Below the pieces are notes generated by a model. That model saw only the letters and a program-made list of their open reading frames with translations, was not told where the DNA came from and did no database searches. From positions 2,228,738 through 2,292,737 of the forward strand of contig CM055106.1 in assembly GCA_029204225.1 (NCBI GenBank): a stretch of DNA of 64,000 nucleotides. The letters run 5' to 3'. The DNA is from Diphasiastrum complanatum (taxonomy: Eukaryota > Streptophyta > Lycopodiopsida > Lycopodiales > Lycopodiaceae). The position numbers and the translations under genes are program-made. Position 1 is the first letter of the stretch; every line of letters starts with the position of its first letter. Positions 54,981 through 64,000 of the stretch are shown in pieces.

Positions 54981-55870
54981 TGTGAAAGTACTTTACTTTA
55001 GGACCATAAATGGATCTACAAAAGATCCACAAGAGTGATTGGATGCTTGCTTAACAATCTATCAAAAACTAGACACAAAAAAGTTGATCTAGATTGGCAA
55101 TTTGACAAACAACAAGCATTAACAATCAAAAGCATTGATCAACATTGAAATCCAAGCCCACACATGTGTAATACAGGATGTAGTACGGCCTTAAACTTGA
55201 GAACCAAGTAGAAATTTATTTGGTTTCATTTGGATCACAAAAACTCAATGTACATAGCGAACTAGCTTGAGATTGCCAATGAGCTCCAAAATGTTTCTAT
55301 CTTCTCACTATGAGAGCTTGGAACACATAGCAAATTCGACTTCCTTCTTGAAGTTAGGTGGATTTCTAGCATGTAATAAGGAAGTTAACTCACTCTCCTT
55401 GACCTAAAATGAAACCCTAGCCTAGATCCTAGAGTTATGCTTGGTAGGTAGAGTTGGTCAAATTTTCACCTTAAACTTAGGTGTAGGTCCTATAAAGTAG
55501 GGATGACCACTAAATAGACATGACCAACTTTCTTGACTTGACCTAACCTACATTAGGATGGGTTTCCCACGTGGAATCATGGCCTCACATGTGTGGGACC
55601 CACTTGTGTACACAATTTACACTATTCTACATGGTTTTTGATCAAGCTAGATTTGCCAATTTTTGGCAATTCTTCACATTCTCCTTTCTCCAATTTTCTA
55701 TAGTAGCCATGCTTGAATCTCTTCTTTTTTCTGATAAGATGCACAAATTTTAGCAGAAGCTACAAGACATTTCTGAAAATATACTCTGGACTGCTCAGCC
55801 TAGATCTTTGAAACTACTAGCATATAGATCATATGGCTTTTACATACATAAATTCAACATCTACATATGA
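54981..55870 (-). repeat. LTR of a minus-strand copia-type element (outer end uncertain)
   Basis: Adjoins the primer site at 54980. It contains CCCACGTGGAATC and CACATGTGTGGGACC near 55567-55601, words related to those in other LTRs here. No gag follows toward lower coordinates, so this is a remnant. The outer border is estimated. Confidence 0.55.
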
Positions 55871-56100
55871 GTTGCTTGAAGAAAACAATAAATTGGCAAA
55901 CTAGTAGCACGTGTATGGTGGTTTTTGCATTTTGTGCAAATCTTATTTACAATTTTTTTTTAAATTCCATTTTTGAATTTTTTAAGCAGAATGTGCATGT
56001 GGACAACTAACGATGGATTGTGGTGTATGCACATTCTATTGGAATGTGTATGTGCCATGTGTTAAAATTGGCAAAAGCTAACTTGGTTAATCTTGTAAAT
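55871..56100. other. Short repeat shared with the P450 upstream region
   Basis: AATGTGCATGTGGACAAC at about 55989-56006 and GTGTGCCATGTG..ATTGGCAAAAG further on resemble 3525-3582 upstream of the P450; a third relative (GGGCATGTGCTATGTGGTAGCTCATCATTGG) is at about 57573-57603. Confidence 0.5.
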
Positions 56101-56932
56101 ACCATAATGAGTTGTACCTATCATCATTAGACATGTGTGGAGCCTGTTCCCACATGTGAAATCTATGCCTTAGTCATTTATATAGATCATAAAGGTTGTA
56201 CATATCATTTAGTTTGGAAACTAGTGGCTAAATTGGCCAAAAACTAGTTTAGTAGTATTATGACACTTGGCACCATTCTAGTGGTAGAAAATGCTATATC
56301 ACATGGGTAGGAGTGGTCTCCCACGTGTGAAATATCATATAGAAAGTTCAGATCCATTGTATATAGTTTTCATACATGTCAAAAGTCAAATCTCCTAGAT
56401 TGTAGGACCTATCTCCTAATTTGTAGGAATCTAGAAGGTCAACACTAGCCACCAATGATGATGTGGCAAATTAATGGAATCTTAGCCAAAGTGGATATTG
56501 ATAAGCACTATGACCTGTCTCACACGTGCTGGAAGTGGCTTAGAGAGAGAGTATGATGATTTTTGTATTTAATCCATGATGGATCCACTTTGAAAAATCA
56601 ATGAGGCAAGATCTTGGTTTTGGAGGCATATCTTGAGTATTCTCATATTTGTGTTGTGATTTTATGGTTCTATTGCTTTCTAACACTTGTATACTTCACT
56701 CTCTGCTGTAAGTCCGTATAGGTACTGTTTTTCACACGTGTGAAGACAGTAGGTCTCAAGTTTAATCATTTGCTTGTTGTTCTTGCTAGTTTTTTGATGG
56801 GAAATTGATCTAATTCTAGATCTAATCATTGGTTGATTAGTAGACCATGTAATCTAGCTTCCAACACCTCTTGAGGATCTGATCTAGATCCATTCTTGGT
56901 CTTTATTTCTCTGAAATTTCACACCATGTTGG
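56101..56932 (+). repeat. Copia LTR remnant (+ strand)
   Basis: Related to the LTR at 36.7-37.35 kb: both have an ATCTTGGTTTTGGA block, a CTTGAGGATCTGATCTAGATCC-type end and CACACGTGTG (here TTCACACGTGTGAA at 56731-56744). After the end CACCA at 56926 the primer site is degenerate (TGTTGGAGCC). No gag follows. The left limit is estimated. Confidence 0.6.
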
Positions 56933-57990
56933 AGCCTATCATTGGCTATTCATATGCGCATTGCCTCAAGAAATTTATGTGCTATATCTCAATCTCATAT
57001 TGGCTATCCAAATTGTCAATGTAGACTTGATTTCATATATAGGAAGGACTCATTTTATAGATCTTTTGCTATGTTAAGCAAGTAGGTGATCACTAGTACC
57101 TTAGCAAGACCTGAGATTAGGTCTTTATGTGGCCCTTTCCAATATGCGGGCCCACGCAAATGGGCTTACAACACCTTTTCATTTGACACTATATTGTATT
57201 GTGATATTATTTCAATGATAAGATGGATTATAGACATTGCTCAACAAAAATGCCAAGCATGACATGGTAGATTATTGAGTGACATGAGCCTTGCAGTTTT
57301 TTTGAGATTATTGAGTGATATCTCTAGCTATTTTTTGAGCAAAAAGTCATGAGTTTACAAATTTTTATTTTGTTCTACAAACATTTAGACTTTGAAAAAT
57401 GTTTTGGGAATATGTCCTATCTTGAAATGAAAGACTTTTTTTTTTTGTTGAAATTATACGGTGAAAACCAAACTTAGGTTTTGAAATTTTATTTTTTCCT
57501 AGCTGGCACACAACACTCATGCTCAGGTTACGACTTTGATTTTGTACTAATACCCTCAAATTTTTGTTGAAATGGGCATGTGCTATGTGGTAGCTCATCA
57601 TTGGCTAACCACATGACATTCCATCGAAGTTTTTCTATGATATGTGCCGAATTGTAATTGTCTATGCTAAGCATAGAAGCAAATTAAAAAATCTCTATAG
57701 TGAATTTCAAAAGTACCTACTAGAAAATCAACTTCAGTAGAAGATTATGAGTATAACACGACGACATTTGTTTTGGGACTTTGACCTAAAAAAGAGTAAT
57801 CTTTTTTGGTGTTTTTTAATGGTCCTGGTATTAGACAAAAATTATGGATTTTTTTAAAATCAATCTTTAAATTTTTAAAAATAGCCAAAAAAAAATGCAT
57901 ATTTTTAATAAAGCACTACAAGTTTTTTTTTTTTGCAAACTTCATAGAATTGTCATAATTACAAATGAAATAACATTTCAAGAAAACAAA
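56933..57990. other. AT-rich spacer, no gene seen
   Basis: Contains homopolymer T and A runs and short frames only. The GGTAGCTCATCATTGG word near 57590 belongs to the small repeat family noted at 3.5 and 56.0 kb. Confidence 0.45.
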
Positions 57991-57999
57991 TGATTTTTG

Positions 58000-60850
58000 A
58001 AACTCGAAATCCCATTAAAATACAAAACAACGGAAATTATATTCGCATATTCTATTTTTCAAAGTACATTTTCTGAGGAATTTTCACTGATGCCTCTCAA
58101 TTCAGAACTTGACATATTCTCAACACTCTCATTTTCAGTTGATGAAGTGGAAGAGTCATTTTCTTCATCAGAGTCAACTGGCATATGTTTCTCGGAATGT
58201 ATGTCCAATGTTGCGAAGAAACTTTGTAAGTAAATTTTTCTCTATTGATGACGAGTGGAGGATGATGGTTTTTCCATTAATCCAAGTCGTTCTTTCAATA
58301 TAGATATAGTTGACTTTCATAGATGATTGGTCATTGTTGACTTAAAATTAAACGCCAAAACATCTACATCCTGTAAATTCAAATTGTCGACTCTTGGTTG
58401 ATTTTTTTTGGCAATCTCTTTCTCTTGCCCTTTGGATCTACTTGTAACATTTTGAATTCATACCTTCTCAAAAAAGCATTCGTCGAAGTGGTGCGCAACC
58501 AATGAACACGTAGTACTTTTCTCTGATTGCTATTTTGAATGAAATCAAGTACTTTTGGCAATCCAAAATGGATGTCCTTCATTCTTTTTTGAAACTAGAA
58601 GTGCTTGAAACTAGAAGTGCAACAAGGCTTCCAATTTGGATTTTATTCAGATCACCACGCCATTTCATTTTTGCAGCTTTTACACTTTGCCTATTCTTCT
58701 TTGAGCCAACATAGATTTTACATTTCTCACCTAGCACAAGCTGCAAGAAATCATTACCTTGAAGAAGATCTGAAGGTTTGACAATTGTAGTTGAAGTTCC
58801 TAATTTATGAGTCCAATGAAATTCTTCAATTGTCGATGCATGTTCAAGATTGAGCAAACTGATGTTTTGTTCCTTTAAAAAGTCCATCTACCAATGCTAA
58901 TCAAACTCATCAAAAAATTCATAAGCTGCTTGAATACTTGATTCCGGAAAAAAATTATGAGCCAAATGGATCAACCTCACGATATTCTCTTTGCACTTTT
59001 TGTTCTCCTAGCATGGACTTCTAGGGAGACAACACAACAAGCTTGATTTGAGTCGATGGAATGTTAAGCAAAAATCGAACTCCTTCAAGAGGTAGCCATG
59101 AAAGTGAATTTGAAAATTGTTTGCCCCATAATTCATTACATTTGATTTTAAAGTGATGTTGAAAGCTAATATCATTAATATTAGCTATGCATCGTTCTGT
59201 TTCATTAGCACCTTAATATAATAACAAAAATCATGTGTGTCTGATTAATGACACATTTGGCTTTGGCACATACGATTTCTCGACAATGCTTTGAAGCACT
59301 GGTAAAGAGAATCTCTCCTTGCATCTCAATCTCTTAGAAAAACAACTATACATATGATCAATTTGATTGTGGTGTGGCCCACCAACAAAAATCCTATTTT
59401 TATTTTTTTGAACTTTTTTTTCTCTACTAGCATGGACAAGTATGTCAAAATAGTTTGGTATTTATTTTCCCTAGTAGTGTTGTCAAACTGCAAATAAAGT
59501 ATTTCTAGAAGATTTTTACCAAATTCGTAGATTATCTTTTGTACAATGGTGATCGTCAAATTTGGATCGTTTCAAACGTTGGGATAAGTAAAAGAAGACC
59601 TTGGACTCCAAAGTGCCATTAAACACAAGTGTTCCAACAAGATAAACCTGAATAAAATCTGCCTCGTTCAAATTTTTGGGCACTCTAACAAAATGAGACA
59701 ACATTGTTTTTTCTTCTGATCCATGCCATCAATAACAAGGCCCAGATATTTTTGTGAAAATTCCAAACATTTCTTTCGATGCTTGGCCAAGTTGTCTTTC
59801 AATTGTTTGTTGATCTTTGTGCACTTGAAGGGCTTTTGCAACATCCACTGAAAATAAAATCAAAATATTTAATAGAATAAAGATATTATAATGTTATCAA
59901 AATATATTGCAATTTAAATTCATTTCAAGATAAAAAATATCAAAATCAATGACAAACGTGATAAATTATTACCTTTCTCATCATTGGTCTTTGCAAATTT
60001 TAACAACTCGCAAGTAGAGCATATTTCATTTGTGATTTTTGGGTATCTTTACCAGTCCAAGTTATCTTTTCCAGATTCTAAGAAAATATGAGTAACTCAA
60101 ATAGGGAACATTTTTTGTTTTGGCAAACTCTTTGTACATAAAAATATCTCTACTTTTGTAAAATTATTTGGCAAGTGAAAATATAAGAAATTAAGCAATT
60201 TCTTTCCATGCATGTCTATGAAATGCTTTAGCCAAAAGCTCAGCCCTGTAACGATCCTTGTAATGTTGGGTCTTTCTGAAGTCGTGCATGCATTCATTGG
60301 AGACGTGAGTGGATTGTTGTAAGCTTTGCGACAAACATCCAAAGCATTTAAAAAATATGAATTATAGGAGTTTTTGTTCGACCTCACTATTGCACACAAA
60401 TAGTAAACCTTTCATTTTTACTTCGTGAAAAGAAGTTTGATCTTAATTCTTCAATTTCTCTAATACTCAGTTTCTGTAAGCAACAAGATGAGCAGCAAAT
60501 AATAATCTCACTCAATTATTCAACTTGTTCAAAAGAACAAGGTTCTAATTGTGCAGAGCCTATACTTGAGGAGGAAGACAAGGAAGTAACATTTGTCACA
60601 AGTTGAATTACATGTGTCCTTTCTTGAAAAGCACTTACATGAGAAATTTCAGAAGACGAATGAGTAAATGATGATGATGCCATTTCATTTATAGAAACAT
60701 GATGAGAATTAGGAGTGGCCTTATAAAAAAAGCTTTCATTGAAAATATTAGATGAAGATGATGCACTTGTTGTTACATATTGAGTTACAACTACTGAAAT
60801 GGAAGAGGTAGACTTAGTAACCTTGAAAACAATTGTAACTCAAGACTTAT
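58000..60850 (-). pseudogene. Decayed intron-containing gene, DUF7869-like
   Basis: On the minus strand several consecutive pieces of one protein appear. First a Ser-rich segment (60540-60790), then IREIEELRSNFFSRSKNERF (about 60410-60470, after a TTGCTTACAG acceptor), then 60097-60399, then CSTCELLKFAKTNDEK ending at a GTAATAA donor near 59971. The next exon starts after TTTTCAG near 59850 with NLAKHRKKCLEFSQKYLG, IDGMDQKK and HFVRVPKNLNEADFIQ; then LQFDNTTRENKYQTILTYLS and KIKIGFLLVGHT at about 59380-59520. The tail (58379-58887) has VHWLRTTSTNAF, and an acidic Ser-rich end reaches about 58010. DNT-REN and GFLxVGHTH-like blocks are, from memory, typical of DUF7869 proteins; HE-D-DQ after GHT is lost. 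Many stops and shifts: dead copy. The role of the family is unknown to me. Confidence 0.6.
59850..59971 (-). other. Intron in the DUF7869-like pseudogene
   Basis: On the minus strand GTAATAATTT to TTTTATTTTCAG, 122 bp and AT-rich, between AATGATGAGAAAG and TGGATGTTGC, with coding resemblance on both sides. It supports a spliced gene rather than a retrocopy. Confidence 0.5.
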
Positions 60851-61178
60851 GCTATTCCTAGACCCAACAGAAATAGTTGACACATAAACCTAAATGTGAT
60901 TCACAATCTTAACATTGTCCTATGCTGATCATAGAACGAATAAAAAGCTATGCCAACTCAATAGAGCTAATTGTTGACTTGACGGTGGCCTTCGGTCAGG
61001 TGTGGCTGCTTCACTCCTTCGCTTTCACCCACAACATGGCCCTTTGCAGTTCTATGTGGTGCTTTTACTCTGTTCATATTAGACCGTAACATGGCTCCTT
61101 GTGTTTGCCTTCGGTTCCTTTACTTGCCTTCGGTTCGTTGAGGTGCTTGGGTTTTTACTTATCAATCGCATTGTTGAC
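60851..61178. other. Unassigned spacer
   Basis: No open frame with a domain. CCTTCGGT occurs three times between 60990 and 61130 (near 60992, 61107 and 61126), perhaps a decayed repeat. Confidence 0.4.
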
Positions 61179-61327
61179 TTATGAAGAAACAAAATGTTTC
61201 TATTACCAAAGCTTTGCTAGCTTTCAGTCCTCAATTTGACAAAAAGACACGAAGCAAAAATATTCGCGAACACCTTGATGAAGAGACACGAACGATTTGT
61301 GAAAGAATATTTTTTGTGATACAGTAG
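61179..61327 (+). pseudogene. Copia Gag fragment (+ strand)
   Basis: ATGAAGAAACAAAATGTTTC, then a translation KKQNVSITKALLAFSPQFD, matches the segment at 32641 on the minus strand (KKQNVSNYKASLAFNPQPD). The frame ends near 61327. Neither a zinc knuckle nor other element parts follow. Confidence 0.65.
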
Positions 61328-61359
61328 GAGATAGTCAGATGATGTGAAAGTCAAACGGC

Positions 61360-62413
61360 TCAAACTACACGAGAATCTTCACGACACTTTTTGACCTTCA
61401 CGTTCCTAAAGATCAGGAAGATCATGCAAGTACCAAGAAGTTTTGCATCATTTCGTTTCGTCGCTTCTGCTTCATCGTTCTTTGTAGCATAATCCGTTGC
61501 AACAAGAATATAATGACACTTAGTATGTCGAGTCACGGGTTTGATTGGACTAACAAAGTCAATCCCCCACTTCTCAAATGGTGCAAGAGGTAGGATTGGT
61601 GTCAACGGCCAATTCTTGCTTTTGTTGGCTTTCCAGATCTCTGGCATGGATCACACAAATGCATATAATTTGATATATCCTTGAACATATTGGCCACCAG
61701 TACTTGGCAGTCAAAATTTTATTAACATTGTTCTTTTAAGCAAAGTGTCCACCAGCATCCTCTGAATGTGAGACTTGTATAGCCTTTTTTAAATCTTCGA
61801 TTTCAAGACATCTTCTTAGTTGATGATCAGCACCAAGCTTGTACTAGACATTTTTTAATAATGGTATAAGGTGCTACCTTATATTGAAAAATTGCCTTTT
61901 TTCCCAAATCATATCCATCCGGATATATCTGACCCTTGAGATAAGTAATGAGATTAGAATATAACGAATTCGTTGAGATTTTGAATAAATTTTTGTCTGA
62001 AAAATCATCATTAATTGGTTTTTCAACTTTTTTCGTGCGGAGTTGTGATAAATAATCAGCATTTGTATGATATTTTGCTTGGCAAAGTTCTACTTGATAA
62101 GTAAACTCCTGTAGAAGTAGAATCTATCGAGCAATTCATCCTGATGAATGTGGTTTATTCACAAGATACTTTAGAGCATAGTGATCAATGAAAGCATATC
62201 CCAGCAAATAATGCCAAAATTTCTTAAAAGTAAAAATCATTCCGAGTGCTTCCTTTCTATAGCCGAATAATTATTCTGAGGCACTTAGCTGTCGACTTGC
62301 ATAGTATATGGGATGGTCTTTCTTCTGATCGTCCTTCTAGTCCAAACAGACACCAATAACAAGTGCAGAAACATTAACATAACTATGAAATAGAATAGGC
62401 CAGTTGGGTGGTC
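61360..62413 (-). pseudogene. Gypsy RNase H and integrase fragment
   Basis: RNase H part (about 62040-62400): YYASRQLSASE, KKFWHYLLGYAF, LKYLVNKPHSSG and NADYLSQLR, with stops. Then the integrase zinc finger HSEDAGGHFA near 61765 and YWWP near 61708, and the open frame 61360-61647 with GIDFVSPIKP and YILVATDYATK. The second catalytic Asp region is not seen before the sequence ends near 61360. A different gypsy lineage from that at 21.6 kb, judging by sequence. Confidence 0.78.
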
Positions 62414-62699
62414 TCAGAATAGTGTCAAGAATCAGATACGCAACATCAAGCATTCACTATAAGCAATCACCAAGTAGGGAGACGGAAGAAGAACATGCAA
62501 TATCACTCTATCACACTAACTCATACTGAATGTAAAATGTACATACAAGCCCTGAACCCTAATAGAGAGGAAGAACCTAGGAGTAGACTACTAGACTATC
62601 CTACGGCTAGTTACAACTAGTAATAAAGTACATCGTAAACAGTAACTAGGAAGTATAACTAGAAAGTGTAACAATGAAGTTTATCATTGATTGCTAACA
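62414..62699 (-). repeat. 3' LTR of the copia element at the window end (inner end firm, outer end estimated)
   Basis: On the minus strand it begins TGTTAGCAATCAATGATAAAC at 62699, directly after the purine tract CATTGAGGGAGAG (62700-62712). Its far end is estimated where gypsy coding resumes. Only this LTR of the element is in the window. Confidence 0.7.
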
Positions 62700-64000
62700 C
62701 TCTCCCTCAATGATAAAATTACATTCTTCTATTCCTAGTAGAGTACAAAACTTTTCAAATTTACATCTACCTAATGACTTAGTAAAAATATCTACCACTT
62801 GATTTTCATGTTTACAAAAAACAAGATCAATGGCTCCATCAAGAATTTTCTCTCAAACAAAATGATAACGTATTTTGATGTGCTTGGTTCGAGCATGTAA
62901 AGCTAGATTTTTGGCAAGGTGAATGCAGCTTTGATTGTCGCAAGATATAGTAGTCGCACCCACCTATGGTTGACCTTAATCCACAAGCAATCTTTGTAAC
63001 CATATCATTTCTTGTGCAGCATTGCTGAGTGCTCGATATTCAGTTTCTGTCGAGGATAAGACTATTGTAGGTTGCTTTTTGCTGCTCCATGAAACTGCAG
63101 TTGTACCATAACTGAATGTATGACTACTGGTAGACCTTCTGTCATCAATATTACCTGCCCAATCAGCATCTATATATCTTATCAATATTGGCGCTTCAGG
63201 CTGATCATACTTCAAACCAAAATTCAATGTCTCTCGAATGTATCTGAGAATACGTTTAGTAGACTTCCAGTGAGTTTGACTAGGATATTGCATAAATTGA
63301 CTAACAACATAAGAAATATCAGGCCGTGCATGTGTCAAATAAATCAAATCACCCACCAGCTGTCTATACAAATAAGCATCCAATTTTTTCAGATTCATCA
63401 TATGCAGTAAGCTTCGTGTTGACATCCATAGGTGTATTCAAAGGCTTACAATCCTGCATATTGAACTTATAAAGCAAATCTTGTGCATATTTGCTTTGTG
63501 TAAGAAAGACCACGTTTTCTTTTTGCCATACTTCAATGCCAAGACAACAGTGCATCAAACCTAGATCGCTCATGTCAAAAGCATTGGAAAGATCTGATTT
63601 GATTTCATCAATTAAACTCTCATTACTTTCTGTAATAATCAAATCATCCACGTACAACACAGTGAACACTATATCTGAATCTTGCCTTAGAATGTAAAGA
63701 TTAGGATCAATGTCACTCTTTACCATTCTCCTTCACTTCAAGTGTTCATTAATGCAAGAGTACCACGCTCGTGGTGCTTGCTTCAATGCATAAATAGCTT
63801 TGTTGAGCTTACAAACAAGGTGTTCTCTCCCTAGTTCAAAAAATCCTTGAGGTTGTACTAAGTACACCTCTTCATCCAGTGCTCCATTAAGAAAAGCAGA
63901 TTTAACATCCATTTGCTGGATCTTTCAACCATAGAAAGCAGAAATACTAATGACATAACATACTATTACCATCTTAGCTACGGGTGCGAAGGTTTTCTCA
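62700..64000 (-). pseudogene. Copia Pol: RT and RNase H, runs off the window
   Basis: From the window end the minus strand reads KTFAPVAKM, then QQMDVKSAFLNGALDEEVY and ALKQAPRAWY, then, after stops near 63730, the frame 63364-63726 with LYVDDLII (YVDD box), LSNAFDMSDLG and CLGIEV. RNase H follows at 62976-63425 (LTHARPDISYVV, YIDADWAGNIDDRRST, LSSTETEYRAL) and continues with breaks to the purine tract. Integrase, protease and gag would lie beyond 64000. Stops and frame changes make this copy inactive. Confidence 0.88.

Noticed and set aside
1-64000. tRNA or rRNA genes
   Set aside because: No tRNA-like cloverleaf or rRNA segment was recognised; TGGTATCAGAGC words are retroelement primer sites, not tRNA genes. 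A tRNAscan run would be decisive.

Overview
This is nuclear DNA from a land plant. The sequence is AT-rich. It holds one spliced cytochrome P450 gene with nine GT-AG-bounded exons, and most of the rest is made of plant-type Ty1/copia and Ty3/gypsy LTR retrotransposons. These carry plant-style primer sites (initiator-tRNA-Met type TGGTATCAGAGC and tRNA-Asp type TGGCG..GTTGCC). The species cannot be named from the sequence; the repeat density and P450 type fit a large-genome gymnosperm or fern as well as an angiosperm. No bacterial-style genes, rRNA, tRNA or CRISPR arrays were seen.

Layout. 1-2.03 kb: an LTR copy, a heavily deleted gypsy remnant and a fragment of an unidentified conserved protein. 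3.96-7.21 kb: the P450 gene (472 codons, + strand, CYP85 clan, closest in feel to CYP707/ABA 8'-hydroxylases), the only apparently intact host gene. 9.34-15.49 kb: a young full-length copia element with a 5-bp target duplication. 15.5-16.9 kb: a gypsy 5' end. 16.92-21.63 kb: a non-autonomous large-LTR element (1.55-1.6 kb LTRs, no pol). 21.6-29.0 kb: a minus-strand gypsy element (tRNA-Asp primed, gag-PR-RT-RH-IN) whose 3' end is cut off by the previous element. 29.05-31.5 kb and 45.1-48.7 kb: two minus-strand copia-like elements with gag and protease but no integrase or RT, carrying unrelated open sequence instead. 32.3-34.56 kb, 36.7-38.6 kb, 38.6-41.4 kb and 41.5-42.5 kb: fragments of further copia and gypsy elements. 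42.5-44.5 and 48.7-52.8 kb: mostly non-coding, with short dispersed repeats and one GC-richer patch. 52.8-57 kb: several LTR/primer-site pieces, a broken conserved ORF and a 37-unit GA tract. 58.0-60.8 kb: a decayed intron-containing gene resembling DUF7869 proteins. 61.2-64 kb: gypsy pol and copia pol fragments running off the window end.

How it fits together. The only likely working host function is the P450, an ER-anchored monooxygenase. Its upstream region has a TATA box and two CACGTG boxes in sequence that partly recurs elsewhere in the window. Everything else is a nested record of retroelement insertion, truncation and decay. The most unusual items are the gag-protease-plus-unknown-cargo copia derivatives, the array of inverted and direct GCGAG(A/G)GTT motifs in the gypsy leader, and the CACACGTGTG palindrome shared by several otherwise different LTRs. 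All domain calls come from reading translated sequence by eye; no database search was run.
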